Shown here one piece after another: positions 27,545 through 36,749 of a DNA stretch of 64,000 nt. A model generated the notes under the pieces. The model saw only the letters and a list, made by a program, of their open reading frames with translations, made no database searches and was not told the DNA's origin. The stretch is taken from NCBI RefSeq assembly GCF_017876675.1, contig NZ_JAGIOI010000001.1, positions 1,984,001-2,048,000 on the forward strand, read 5' to 3'. Made by a program: the position numbers and the translations under genes. The DNA comes from Arthrobacter stackebrandtii. GTDB taxonomy: Bacteria > Actinomycetota > Actinomycetes > Actinomycetales > Micrococcaceae. Within the stretch, counting starts at the first letter, position 1, and the number at the start of each line of letters is the position of its first letter.

Positions 27545-28957
27545 TTATTTGGTGTACGGGCCGTCCGAACCGTGCAGGATGAGCTCGGTGGCCTCGGCAA
27601 TGTGTTCAATCTGCTTCACGGTGAAATCCGGCGGGATTGTTCCCGGGCCCGTGGAACTGCGCGGCACCAGGGCGTGCGTGTACCCCAGCCGGCTGGCCTC
27701 CTGGATGCGCTGGTTGATGCCCGGAACGGGCCTCACTTCACCGGCCAGGCCCACCTCGCCAAAGGCCACCATTTTGGGGTGCACCACCTTGTTGGTCTTG
27801 GCCGACACAATGGACAGGGCCACGGCCAGGTCCAGTGCTGGTTCGCTGAGCCGGGCACCGCCCACGGTTGCCACATAGCTGTCGTCGGCATCCAGGCGCA
27901 GCCCGGCGCGCTGTTGCAGCACCGCCAGTAGCATGCCGATCCGGGTTGAATCGAGCCCGCTGACGGTGCGTCTCGGCGAAGAGCCCATGGCCGGGGTCAG
28001 CAGGGCCTGGACCTCCGCCAGCAGCGGCCGCCGCCCCTCCATGGTGACCGTGATGCACGTGCCGGATACCGGTGCGCTGGTGCGCGAGGTGAAGAGGCCG
28101 CTGGGGTCAGCCAGCCCCTCGATGCCGTCGTCCGTGAGGTCGAAGCAGCCCACCTCATCCGTCTGCCCGTACCTGTTCTTTATGGCCCGCAGCAGGCGCA
28201 GGCGCGAGTGCCGCTCGCCGTCGAACTGGCAAACAACGTCCACCAGGTGCTCCAGAAGGCGCGGTCCGGCAATGGAGCCGTCCTTGGTCACGTGCCCCAC
28301 CAGCAGTGTGGTCATGTTCAGCCGCTTGGCGGCGGCAATGAGCGAGGCCGCCACCTCCCGCACCTGCGACACCCCGCCCGCGCTGCCGTCCACCATGGCG
28401 CTGCTGAAGGTCTGCACGGAGTCCACGATCAGCAGGGTGGGCTTGATGGCCTCCACCTGGCCCAGCGCGGTGCCAAGGTCCGTTTCGGCGCCAAGATACA
28501 AGGTGTCGGCGACGGCGCCAATGCGCTCTGCGCGCAGCTTCACCTGTGCGGCGGATTCCTCGCCCGTCAGGTACAGGACCTTTTGCGGCTCGCGGCCGTG
28601 CTTGTTGCGGGCAAATTTTGCGGCAACGTCAAGGAGCAGCGTGGATTTTCCGACGCCGGGTTCCCCCGCCAGCAGGATCACGGCGCCCGGGACCATGCCG
28701 CCGCCCAGGACGCGGTCCAGCTCCGGCACGCCCGTGAGGTTGTGGGCGGCCTTGGAGGCGTCCACCTCTGAAATCAGCTGGGCCGGGGTTACGACGGTGG
28801 TGGCGGCGGTGGTCCGCACCACCACGGTTCCGACCTCCTCCAGCGTCCCCCACGCTTGGCATTCGCCGCAGCGGCCCACCCACTTCACGGCCGTCCAGCC
28901 GCATTCGGTGCAGCGGAAGTTCTGCCCGGCGTTGTTCTTTGTGCTCTTTGCTGCCAT
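27545..28957 (-). CDS. radA: DNA repair protein RadA (Sms)
   Basis: A RecA-related DnaB-type helicase that processes recombination intermediates. The 470-residue protein has an N-terminal four-cysteine zinc finger (C16, C19, C30, C33), Walker A GEPGVGKST at 98-106, the RadA-specific KNRYG motif near 259 and a C-terminal Lon-protease-like domain. The ATG lies six bases after TAGGGT (28964-28969, minus strand), so the message is probably leaderless. disA follows downstream. Confidence 0.96.
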   Translation of the reverse strand: MAAKSTKNNAGQNFRCTECGWTAVKWVGRCGECQAWGTLEEVGTVVVRTTAATTVVTPAQLISEVDASKAAHNLTGVPELDRVLGGGMVPGAVILLAGEPGVGKSTLLLDVAAKFARNKHGREPQKVLYLTGEESAAQVKLRAERIGAVADTLYLGAETDLGTALGQVEAIKPTLLIVDSVQTFSSAMVDGSAGGVSQVREVAASLIAAAKRLNMTTLLVGHVTKDGSIAGPRLLEHLVDVVCQFDGERHSRLRLLRAIKNRYGQTDEVGCFDLTDDGIEGLADPSGLFTSRTSAPVSGTCITVTMEGRRPLLAEVQALLTPAMGSSPRRTVSGLDSTRIGMLLAVLQQRAGLRLDADDSYVATVGGARLSEPALDLAVALSIVSAKTNKVVHPKMVAFGEVGLAGEVRPVPGINQRIQEASRLGYTHALVPRSSTGPGTIPPDFTVKQIEHIAEATELILHGSDGPYTK

Positions 28958-28963
28958 GGTTCA

Positions 28964-28969
28964 ACCCTA
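28964..28969 (-). promoter_or_regulatory. -10 box TAGGGT of radA
   Basis: On the minus strand TAGGGT is followed by TGAACC and then the radA ATG: a six-base gap and no SD. Confidence 0.55.
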
Positions 28970-29075
28970 GCCGCGGGCACGGACACGCTGCGACGCCGCA
29001 GGCGGGAACCCCGCGGTGCCGCACCGGAGGACCCAAGGCGGGCCGGGCGCCGTCGTGCATATGGGGGAGAGGCGC

Positions 29076-30209
29076 TCAGAGGTCAGGCAGGAGCGAGCGG
29101 GCCTCGACCGGGTCCATCTTGGCGGCCTCGAGCAGGTCCACCATGAGCGTGCGGAACAGCAGCACCACGGTCTCGCCCTCCATGCGCGTGATCTCCAGTT
29201 CGCGGGGGTGCAGGCGGGTGGCGATGTCGGCGAGGGCGTCGCGGGCGTGGGAGAGGGTGGCGCGGGAGGTGGTGTCGGAGAGGGCGGCGCCGAGCTCATC
29301 GACGGCGGCGGCGGTCTCGCTCATGACCTCGGCCAGGTGGACGGAGCCGGAATCCGAGAGCGCGGCGTTGTTGATGACGCTGGCGAGGCGGCGGGCCAGG
29401 ACCCGGCTGGAGCGCATGGCGTAATCCACGCGGACCATCAGTTTGGACAGTCCCTCGACCTCCTGCAGGTGGCGGCGGTACAGGGGCGAAAGCCGTGCGA
29501 TTTCCACCGAACCGCGCAGCCCCTGGCGCATTTCGTCGATGCGGGGCTGTTGGCTGCGGGCCCGGACCAGGGCGTGCCAGGCGGTGGTGGAATCGTTGTA
29601 GGACAGTGCGGAGGCGCACTCGCGCAGCACGAGTGAGAGCTCGCCCAGGACTTCCTTGAGGTCGTCCTTGGGCTCGCGGCGGGGGTCGCGGGGGAGCAGC
29701 AGCGTTGCGGCCAGGGCAAAGCAGCCGCCAACGACGGCGTCCAGGCTGCGGGTGAACGGGCCGCCGGCCGGGATGGGAAGCAGCACCACGAGCAGTGACT
29801 GCAGCGCGAGCTGGGTGGTGAAGATGGCGCCGCTGTCTAGGAAGCGGGCCAGCAGGATGGAGATGAACAAGACCAGCACGGCCTGCCAGATCCCTGTGCC
29901 GAGCCAGTGCAGGAGCATGTCGCCCACGGAGATGCCAATGGTGCAGCCCAGGCCAACCTCCAGCACGCGGCGCAGGCGGGGATCCCGTGAGAAGCCGAGG
30001 GCGATGATGGCGCTGGTGGCCGCAAACAAGGGGCCCTGGTGGCCCAGCACCAGTTCGGAGAAGTAGTAGGCGCCCACCGCGCAAAACGCCATGAGCAATG
30101 CAGGCAGGACGGAGCTGGCACTGCGGCGCAGGCCCAGGCGGATCCGGCGCCTCAGGAACAGCACGGTGGCGGCCGGTTGGGCGGACCCTGCCGCATCTGG
30201 TTGGGACAT
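29076..30209 (-). CDS. FUSC / aromatic-acid exporter family membrane protein
   Basis: A 377-residue protein with an N-terminal bundle of about six membrane helices (residues 30-170). A cytoplasmic helical region follows (about 180-370), predicted coiled-coil-like. The segment GHQGPLFAATSAIIALGFS and the positively charged RDPRLRRVLE loop fit the FUSC/ArAE superfamily, which exports aromatic acids or related compounds. The substrate is unknown. The ATG lies six bases behind TAGACT, so it is probably leaderless. Confidence 0.8.
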   Translation of the reverse strand: MSQPDAAGSAQPAATVLFLRRRIRLGLRRSASSVLPALLMAFCAVGAYYFSELVLGHQGPLFAATSAIIALGFSRDPRLRRVLEVGLGCTIGISVGDMLLHWLGTGIWQAVLVLFISILLARFLDSGAIFTTQLALQSLLVVLLPIPAGGPFTRSLDAVVGGCFALAATLLLPRDPRREPKDDLKEVLGELSLVLRECASALSYNDSTTAWHALVRARSQQPRIDEMRQGLRGSVEIARLSPLYRRHLQEVEGLSKLMVRVDYAMRSSRVLARRLASVINNAALSDSGSVHLAEVMSETAAAVDELGAALSDTTSRATLSHARDALADIATRLHPRELEITRMEGETVVLLFRTLMVDLLEAAKMDPVEARSLLPDL

Positions 30210-30215
30210 GCTGCA

Positions 30216-30221
30216 AGTCTA
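30216..30221 (-). promoter_or_regulatory. -10 box TAGACT of the FUSC gene
   Basis: On the minus strand TAGACT is followed by TGCAGC and the ATG at 30209: a six-base gap and no SD. Confidence 0.55.
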
Positions 30222-30360
30222 TGTGCCCGGCGCCCCCATCCCCGGCGGCCTGCGGCGCGAGCCGGCAACAGCGCCAGGCGGGCGCACAACGGTCCCATTG
30301 TGACCGGCGTCGCACATAAAACGGTGGAATAAACGCTGAATTCCCAAGAGTCCGGGCGGC

Positions 30361-30415
30361 GTTAACCTCCCGTTCACCTTGGTGGGGCCTCTGCTTTACC
30401 TCCGGCTCTTACGCT
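30361..30415 (+). promoter_or_regulatory. PHO box and -10 of pstS
   Basis: GTTAACCTCCC (30361-30371) and GTTCACCTTGG (30372-30382) form an 11-bp direct repeat of GTTNACC, the actinobacterial PhoP box. TACGCT at 30410-30415 is a likely -10. Phosphate-starvation control by PhoR-PhoP is expected. Confidence 0.85.
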
Positions 30416-30460
30416 CAAGGAGCAATGAATCGCAAAGCAACCCATCGAAGAGGTAAAAAC

Positions 30461-31579
30461 GTGAAGGCACTTCACATCGGCCGCGTGGCAGCAGTTCTGG
30501 CAGTCGGCGCACTGGCACTTACGGCCTGCGGCACTGACAGCGTTGTTCCCCCGGCAGCCGGCGGATCATCCAGCGCAGCCACCGGCCCCTCCGTCACCGG
30601 CACGCTGACCGGCACGGGCGCCAGCTCCATCTCCGCAGCCATGGACGCCTGGAAGGCCGGCTTCGAGTCCGCCAACTCCGGCGCCAAGATCCAGTACTCA
30701 CCCGAAGGCTCGGGCGCAGGCCGCAAGGCACTCATCGCAGGAGCCGTGCAGTTTGCCGGTTCTGATGCGTACCTGAAGGACGAGGAGCTCGCCTCCGCCC
30801 AGGAAAAGTGCGGCCCCGACGGCGCCATCGACGTCCCCTGGTACATCTCCCCGATCGCAGTTGCGTTCAACGTTGAAGGTGTCAAGGACCTCAAGCTCGA
30901 CGCCGACACGATCGCCAAGATCTTCCGCGGCGACATCAAGAACTGGAACGACCCGGCGATTGCCGCCGCAAACCCCGACGCGAAGCTGCCGGACCTGGCC
31001 ATCACGCCCGTGCACCGCTCAGACAACTCGGGCACCACCGAGAACTTCACCGACTACCTGGCCGCGGCCGCCTCCACCGTCTGGACCGATGCGAAGTCCG
31101 GCGACTGGCCCGCAGCACTGCCCGGCGAGAACGCCAAGGGCACCTCCGGCGTGGTCAAGACCGTCACCGAGACCGCCGGTGCGATCACCTACGCCGACGA
31201 CTCGGCCGTCACCGATGCACTGGGCAAGGTTGAACTGAAGGTGGGCGACTCCTACGTCCCCGTCACCGCCGAGGCCGCCGCCAAGGCCGTTGACGCAGCA
31301 ACCGTGGTTGAAGGCCGCAGCGCCAACGACCTGTCCCTGAAGCTGGACCGCACCACCACCGTGGCCGGCGCCTACCCGGCAGTCCTGGTTTCCTACGGCG
31401 TGTTCTGCGCGTCCTACCCCGACCAGGCCACGGCTGACCTGGTCAAGGCCTTCGGCACCTTCGCCGTGAGCGAGGACGGCCAGCAGCAGGCAGCCGACGC
31501 TGCCAAGAGCGCCCCGCTGTCCTCGGAACTCGCCGCCAAGGCCAAGGCAGCGATCGAATCCATCAGCGTCGCCAAGTAA
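30461..31579 (+). CDS. pstS: Phosphate ABC transporter substrate-binding lipoprotein PstS
   Basis: Captures phosphate outside the membrane and delivers it to PstCA. The 372-residue protein starts with a lipoprotein signal ending in LALTAC, lipidated C23. The phosphate-binding segments are TGTGASSISAAMDAW, SGAGRKALIAGAVQFAGSDA, and HRSDNSGTTENFTDYL. I prefer the GTG at 30461 (AGAGG seven bases upstream) over the ATG at 30425, whose AAGGAG is only two bases away. First gene of pstSCAB, behind a PHO box. Confidence 0.95.
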   Translation: MKALHIGRVAAVLAVGALALTACGTDSVVPPAAGGSSSAATGPSVTGTLTGTGASSISAAMDAWKAGFESANSGAKIQYSPEGSGAGRKALIAGAVQFAGSDAYLKDEELASAQEKCGPDGAIDVPWYISPIAVAFNVEGVKDLKLDADTIAKIFRGDIKNWNDPAIAAANPDAKLPDLAITPVHRSDNSGTTENFTDYLAAAASTVWTDAKSGDWPAALPGENAKGTSGVVKTVTETAGAITYADDSAVTDALGKVELKVGDSYVPVTAEAAAKAVDAATVVEGRSANDLSLKLDRTTTVAGAYPAVLVSYGVFCASYPDQATADLVKAFGTFAVSEDGQQQAADAAKSAPLSSELAAKAKAAIESISVAK

Positions 31580-31609
31580 GCCCGGCACACGCCAAAAGAA
31601 AGTACTGGA

Positions 31610-32557
31610 TTGTCCACCACCAAGCTCGCACCCGCCAAGGGGGCAGGGCCGCAACGTTCAGGCCGCATCGGAGACAAAGTCTTCTCCGGTGCGGCACTGG
31701 GCGCCGGCGCGCTCATTGTCACCGTGCTGTTTGCCGTTGCCCTGTTCCTGGTCGTCCAGGCACTGCCGACGTTCACGGCAAACCCCGCAGACATCACCGG
31801 GGGAGAAGGCTTCTTCGCCTACATCTTCCCCATCGTCATCGGCACGTTGATCGCAGCCACGATCGCCTTGTTGATTGCCACCCCCATCGGTGTGGCCGTG
31901 GCCCTGTTCATCTCGCACTACGCGCCGCGGTCCGTGGCCCGCGGCCTGGGCTACGTGGTGGACCTCCTGGCTGCCATCCCCTCCGTCGTGTACGGCGCCT
32001 GGGGTGCAAGCTTCCTGGCCTCGCAGCTCAAGGGCCCCTACGCCTGGCTGGCCGACAACGCCGGCTGGATCCCCATCTTTGGCGGTCCGGCCTCCGGAAC
32101 CGGCAAAACCATCCTGACGGCCGGCATTGTCCTGGCCGTCATGGTGCTGCCCATCATCGCCTCCCTCACCCGGGAGATTTTCCTGCAGGCCCCCATGCTG
32201 CACCAAGAAGCGGCGTTGGCACTGGGCGCCACCCGGTGGGAAATGATCCGCATGGCAGTGCTGCCCTTCGCCCGCGGCGGCATCATCAGCGCCGTCATGC
32301 TCGGCCTGGGCCGTGCGCTTGGTGAGACCATGGCGGTTGCGCTGGTCCTCTCCTCCGGGCCCTTGATCGCCTCCCTGATCCGCTCCGGCAACCAGACCAT
32401 TGCCGCCGAGATCGCACTTAACTTCCCTGAGGCGTTCGGCCTGCGCATGCATGAACTCATCGCGGCCGGCCTTGTCCTCTTCGTCATCACACTTGCTGTG
32501 AACATGGTGGCCCGTTGGATCATCAACCGCCACAAAGAATTCTCGGGAGCCAACTGA
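31610..32557 (+). CDS. pstC: Phosphate ABC transporter permease PstC
   Basis: A 315-residue permease with six membrane helices and the EAA loop EAALALGATRWEMIRMAVLP (about residues 201-220), which contacts PstB. It forms the channel with PstA. The start is the TTG at 31610; AAAGAAAG upstream is a poor SD, so a later start is possible, though the basic N-terminus is usual for the family. The stop shares one base with the pstA start (TGATG). Confidence 0.95.
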   Translation: MSTTKLAPAKGAGPQRSGRIGDKVFSGAALGAGALIVTVLFAVALFLVVQALPTFTANPADITGGEGFFAYIFPIVIGTLIAATIALLIATPIGVAVALFISHYAPRSVARGLGYVVDLLAAIPSVVYGAWGASFLASQLKGPYAWLADNAGWIPIFGGPASGTGKTILTAGIVLAVMVLPIIASLTREIFLQAPMLHQEAALALGATRWEMIRMAVLPFARGGIISAVMLGLGRALGETMAVALVLSSGPLIASLIRSGNQTIAAEIALNFPEAFGLRMHELIAAGLVLFVITLAVNMVARWIINRHKEFSGAN

Positions 32558-33663
32558 TGGCCACGCTCATGACTGAACGCAAGCGCTCGGCGCTGACCCG
32601 CAACCGCCTCCCGCGCTACACCCCCTGGGCCATCGCCGCCGCTGCCGTCGTTGTGGCGGCCGCACTGATGTCGCTCATCGGCTTCAACGTCTTCGGCTGG
32701 GCAGTGCTCTCTGCCGTTATCTTCGCTGCAGCGAACGTCACGGCCGCCGCCATCGTGGAGGGCCGCCGCAAGGCCGTCGACAAGATGATGACCTCCCTGG
32801 TCTACGGCGCCTTCCTGGTGGCCCTGCTGCCGCTGGTCTCGGTGATCTGGACCGTGCTGGTGCAGGGCATCCCCGGCCTGCTCACCCCCGGCTTCCTCAG
32901 CACCTCAATGAATGGCGTGACGGGCGCTGTCGACAATGCCTCGGTGAAAAACGGCACCCCGGTACTGGGCGGCGTCTACCATGCGCTGGTCGGTTCCGTG
33001 CTGATCACGTTCTGGGCCACCGTCATCTCCGTCCCCGTGGGGCTGCTGACGGCCATCTACCTGGTGGAATACAGTGCCGGAAACCGCTTCTCCAAGGCCA
33101 TCACCTTCCTCGTGGACGTCATGACCGGCATCCCCTCGATCGTGGCCGGCCTGTTCGCAGCCGCCTTCTTCGCCATGATCCTGGGCCCCGGCACCAAGAC
33201 CGGCTTCGTGGCCGCCGTCGCGCTGTCCGTCCTCATGATCCCGGTGGTGGTGCGCTCCAGCGAGGAAATGCTCAAGATCGTCCCGAACGAGCTGCGCGAG
33301 GCCGCCTACGCCCTGGGCGTGCGCAAGTGGCGCACCATCCTGAAGGTGGTCATTCCGACGGCGATCTCCGGCATCGCTTCCGGCGTCACCCTGGCCATCG
33401 CCCGCGTCATCGGCGAGACGGCCCCGCTGCTGGTCACGGCCGGTTTCGCCACCACGATCAACATGAACGTTTTTGCCGGCTGGATGGCCTCGCTGCCCAC
33501 CTTCATCTACACGCAGATCATGACGCCCACCTCGCCGTCGAACGCCGACCCGTCAACCCAGCGCGCCTGGGCTGCGGCGCTGCTGTTGATCCTGCTCGTC
33601 ATGCTCCTGAACCTCGGTGCCCGCCTTGTGGCCCGCCTCTTTGCGCCGAAAACCGGCCGCTAA
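32557..33663 (+). CDS. pstA: Phosphate ABC transporter permease PstA
   Basis: A 368-residue permease and partner of PstC. It is longer than E. coli PstA because of an N-terminal pair of hydrophobic helices (about residues 20-70). The EAA loop reads REAAYALGVRKWRTILKVVIP (about 248-268). The ATG at 32557 overlaps the pstC stop by one base, favouring coupling; a second ATG lies four codons later. The end runs into pstB after 21 bases. Confidence 0.95.
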   Translation: MATLMTERKRSALTRNRLPRYTPWAIAAAAVVVAAALMSLIGFNVFGWAVLSAVIFAAANVTAAAIVEGRRKAVDKMMTSLVYGAFLVALLPLVSVIWTVLVQGIPGLLTPGFLSTSMNGVTGAVDNASVKNGTPVLGGVYHALVGSVLITFWATVISVPVGLLTAIYLVEYSAGNRFSKAITFLVDVMTGIPSIVAGLFAAAFFAMILGPGTKTGFVAAVALSVLMIPVVVRSSEEMLKIVPNELREAAYALGVRKWRTILKVVIPTAISGIASGVTLAIARVIGETAPLLVTAGFATTINMNVFAGWMASLPTFIYTQIMTPTSPSNADPSTQRAWAAALLLILLVMLLNLGARLVARLFAPKTGR

Positions 33664-33684
33664 CTTTTGAACGGAATTCCTGCC

Positions 33685-34464
33685 ATGTCCAAACGTATTG
33701 ATGTCAGTGACTTGAATGTCTACTACGGCGACTTCCGCGCTGTGGAGGACGTGAACATCACGCTCGACCCCAAGTCCGTCACCGCCTTTATCGGCCCTTC
33801 CGGCTGCGGCAAGTCCACGTTCCTGCGCACCCTGAACCGCATGCACGAGGTCATTCCCGGCGCCCGCGTCGAGGGCAAGGTGCTCCTGGACGGCGACAAC
33901 CTGTACGCCGACGGCGTGGACCCGGTGACGGTGCGCAGCCAGATTGGCATGGTCTTCCAGCGCCCCAACCCGTTCCCCACCATGAGCATCCGCGACAACG
34001 TGCTGGCCGGAGTGAAGCTCAACAGCCGCCGCATGCCGCGCTCGGATGCCGACGAGCTCGTGGAGAAGTCCCTCCGCGGCGCCAACCTGTGGAACGAGGT
34101 CAAGGACCGCCTTGAGAAGCCCGGCTCCGGCCTGTCCGGCGGCCAGCAGCAGCGCCTGTGCATCGCCCGCGCCATCGCCGTCTCACCCGACGTGATCCTC
34201 ATGGATGAGCCCTGCTCCGCCCTTGACCCGATCTCCACGCTCGCCATTGAGGACCTCATCAACGAGCTCAAGGACGAATACACGGTCGTGATTGTCACGC
34301 ACAACATGCAGCAGGCCGCCCGCGTCTCCGACAAGACGGCGTTCTTCAACATCGCCGGCACCGGCAAGCCCGGCAAGCTGATCGAGTTCGCCGAGACCGC
34401 CACCATCTTCAACAACCCCGCCGAAAAGTCCACCGAGGACTACGTCTCCGGCCGCTTCGGGTAG
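33685..34464 (+). CDS. pstB: Phosphate ABC transporter ATPase PstB
   Basis: Powers phosphate uptake. The 259-residue protein has Walker [10 protein letters not shown] (37-45), the signature LSGGQQQR (about 150-157), Walker [14 protein letters not shown] and the switch histidine in [10 protein letters not shown]. No phoU follows; instead a MetE-like gene comes next under its own apparent promoter. Confidence 0.97.
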   Translation: MSKRIDVSDLNVYYGDFRAVEDVNITLDPKSVTAFIGPSGCGKSTFLRTLNRMHEVIPGARVEGKVLLDGDNLYADGVDPVTVRSQIGMVFQRPNPFPTMSIRDNVLAGVKLNSRRMPRSDADELVEKSLRGANLWNEVKDRLEKPGSGLSGGQQQRLCIARAIAVSPDVILMDEPCSALDPISTLAIEDLINELKDEYTVVIVTHNMQQAARVSDKTAFFNIAGTGKPGKLIEFAETATIFNNPAEKSTEDYVSGRFG

Positions 34465-34524
34465 TCCCCGCTTGCCGGCCGGGATCACAGTTCGGACGGA
34501 ATCGCAGCGCCGCAGGCGCGTGGC

Positions 34525-34530
34525 TACGCT
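34525..34530 (+). promoter_or_regulatory. -10 box TACGCT, leaderless start
   Basis: TACGCT ends six bases before the ATG at 34537; no SD in between. Confidence 0.55.
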
Positions 34531-34536
34531 GGGAAT

Positions 34537-35634
34537 ATGACTACTCTTCCGGCCGTCCACGGGGCCCATCTCGTCGGCTCCATCAACCAGCCCGCCGCCA
34601 AGGACACCTTCGCGATCGTGGCCGAGAACCTCGGCGTGCACGCCGCCCGCATCCCCGACGGTGAAGTCGGCGAACGCTTCCACTGGATCCTGTTCCAGGG
34701 CACCCGCTTCGCCGAGACGCCGGGCCTGAGCCGCGTGGCCGGGGAGCCGTTCATGATTGCCGGATTCGACCTGCGCAAGATCGTCCTGGACGGCACCGTG
34801 CCCGCCGCCGAGCTGGTGTTCGGCCCGCTGGGCTATGCGGAAGCCGCACTGGCCAGCTACCGGGACTTCACGGCCCTGCGCGACGCTGGTTCCATTGCCC
34901 CCGGCACCCGCTTCCAGGTGGCCATCCCGTCGCCGCTGGCACCGCTGGGCTCCTATGTGGCAGCCTCTGACCAGGCGGCCGTCTACCCGGCCTACGCCGC
35001 CGCCATGGAACGTGAAATCGCGGAGATTGCGGCGGGCATCCCGGCCGAAGACCTGGCCATCCAGATCGACCTGGCCGTGGAGTTCAGCCACATCGAGCAG
35101 GTCCCGGTGGCAGGCAACAAGCCCGACATCTGGTACGTCGACGGCGACAACCCCGCCACGGAGGCGATCATCGACGCCGCCACCACCCTGGCCGCCGACA
35201 TTGCCGCCGCGGTCCCTGCCGACGTCCAGTTCGGCATCCACCTCTGCTACGGAGACGTCGCCGAGAAACACTTTGCCGAGCCTGCCGACGCCGGCCACCT
35301 CACCGAGGTTGCCAACGCCCTGTCCGCGAAGATCACCCGCCCCATCGCCTTCCTGCACCTGCCGGTTCCCATCGAGCGCGACGACGCAGCCTACTTTGCG
35401 CCGCTGGCAGGCCTTGCGCTGCACGCCGAAACTGAACTGTTCCTGGGCCTGGTGCACCACGAGGACGGCGTTGCGGGCGCAGCCAAGCGCATCGCCGCCG
35501 CACGTCCAGCCGTGGCGGAGGCAGGGTTCGGCCAGTTCGGCATCGCCACCGAGTGCGGATTCGGCCGCGGCCCGGCGGAACGCACAGCCCCGCTGCTGCG
35601 CCTGCACGCCGAGATCATCGCAGCCGCCAACTAG
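34537..35634 (+). CDS. Core-MetE-like protein (cobalamin-independent methionine synthase C-terminal fold)
   Basis: A 365-residue single-domain protein, about half the length of full MetE and lacking the N-terminal barrel. It keeps a MetE-like zinc site: H235-L-C237 in GIHLCYGD and C340 in ATECGFGRG, with E280 (PIERDD) as a possible fourth ligand. An early GAHLVGSI also fits a MetE/UROD barrel. So a zinc-dependent methyl transfer to a thiol is plausible, but methyl donor and acceptor are unknown. It has its own leaderless promoter after pstB and no methionine genes nearby. Confidence 0.7.
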   Translation: MTTLPAVHGAHLVGSINQPAAKDTFAIVAENLGVHAARIPDGEVGERFHWILFQGTRFAETPGLSRVAGEPFMIAGFDLRKIVLDGTVPAAELVFGPLGYAEAALASYRDFTALRDAGSIAPGTRFQVAIPSPLAPLGSYVAASDQAAVYPAYAAAMEREIAEIAAGIPAEDLAIQIDLAVEFSHIEQVPVAGNKPDIWYVDGDNPATEAIIDAATTLAADIAAAVPADVQFGIHLCYGDVAEKHFAEPADAGHLTEVANALSAKITRPIAFLHLPVPIERDDAAYFAPLAGLALHAETELFLGLVHHEDGVAGAAKRIAAARPAVAEAGFGQFGIATECGFGRGPAERTAPLLRLHAEIIAAAN

Positions 35635-35657
35635 CCTTCGGGCCACCCAAAAACGGC

Positions 35658-35721
35658 GCGGAGGCAGTTGTTGTGCCAGGATGCCCGTCCACCGGCATCC
35701 GAACATGACAACTGCCTCCGC
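35658..35721. terminator. Nested stem-loop between convergent genes
   Basis: GCGGAGGCAGTTGT (35658-35671) pairs perfectly with 35708-35721 (14 bp). Inside it GGATGCC (35679-35685) pairs with GGCATCC (35694-35700). It lies between the MetE-like gene and pit, which converge, so it is a likely two-way terminator without T-runs. Confidence 0.7.
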
Positions 35722-35736
35722 AGCCTGCTCGGGGTG

Positions 35737-36747
35737 TCAGGCGAGCGGCGAGAGGGCCAGGAAGAACACCATGCCGCCCAGCACACAGGCCACGGGAGTG
35801 GCCAGCCACGCGACGGCCACCCCGGCCAGCGCCCGGCCGTTGGTGGCCGAGAAGCGCTGGTTCTCGCCGGCCCCCACGGTCGCGGCAGTCACTGTATGCG
35901 TGGTGGACAGCGGCATGTGCAGGCCCAGGGCGCCAAAGAACAACAGCCCGGCTGCCACCAGTTGCGCAACGAATCCGCGCATGGGGTCGATCCGCACCAG
36001 CCGGTGCCCCAGCGTGTAGGAGATCCGCCAGCCGCCAAACAGCGTCCCCGCGGCGAGCAGCACCGCCGTGAAGATCGGCACCCACAGCGGCATTTCGCCG
36101 GCCCCGACGACCCCGGCAGCCAACAGCGCAAACAGGACAACCGCCGTCGTGCGCTGGCCGTCCTGCAGGCCGTGGCCAAAGGCGACAGCTGCACCAGCCA
36201 CGGACTGCAGTTGCCGCACCCGCCGGTTGACCTGGTTCGGTGCCGTGTTCCGTGCCGCCCAGGAAGCGGGGTAGACGGCCGCGAACCCCAGCACAAACGC
36301 CACCACGGGCGATACCACCAGCGGCAGCAGCACCAGCGCAAACATGGTGGTGTTGATGCCCTGCAGCGGCGGATGGCCGATCACCGCCGACCCCAGGGAC
36401 GCACCCACCAGTGAACTGATCAGCGCATGCGTGGACGAGGACGGGATGCCGCGCCACCACAGGTAAATGCCCCACAGGCATGCACTGACCAGCGCCGCCA
36501 GGAGCAGGATCAGCCCGTTCCGGCCCGGCGGGACCGTGAACAGCCGCTCGGCAAACGCAGCGGTCAGCACCACGCTCAGCAGTGCGCCCAGGCAGTTGAA
36601 CAGGGCCGCGAGCAGCACCGCGACGGACGGCGTCAGGGCGCGGGTCCGGACGGAAAGTGCGACGGCGGCCGAGGCATCGCGGAAACCGTTCAGGAACGCG
36701 AAAATCGCCGCCGCGACGATCACGGCACCGAGCAGGAACGCGACCAA
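35737..36747 (-). CDS. pit: Inorganic phosphate transporter, PiT family
   Basis: A 336-residue membrane protein with about ten helices, probably a proton- or cation-coupled low-affinity phosphate carrier. The two PiT repeats are visible but divergent: NGFRDASAAVA near residue 20 (family NGxxDxANA) and HGLQDGQRT near 190 (family HGANDAQ). The SSTHA and STTHT segments are well kept. It follows the DUF47 gene with a two-base gap, the common Pit-PhoU-like operon. Divergent signature residues may shift affinity or substrate. Confidence 0.9.
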   Translation of the reverse strand: MVAFLLGAVIVAAAIFAFLNGFRDASAAVALSVRTRALTPSVAVLLAALFNCLGALLSVVLTAAFAERLFTVPPGRNGLILLLAALVSACLWGIYLWWRGIPSSSTHALISSLVGASLGSAVIGHPPLQGINTTMFALVLLPLVVSPVVAFVLGFAAVYPASWAARNTAPNQVNRRVRQLQSVAGAAVAFGHGLQDGQRTTAVVLFALLAAGVVGAGEMPLWVPIFTAVLLAAGTLFGGWRISYTLGHRLVRIDPMRGFVAQLVAAGLLFFGALGLHMPLSTTHTVTAATVGAGENQRFSATNGRALAGVAVAWLATPVACVLGGMVFFLALSPLA

Positions 36748-36749
36748 GC

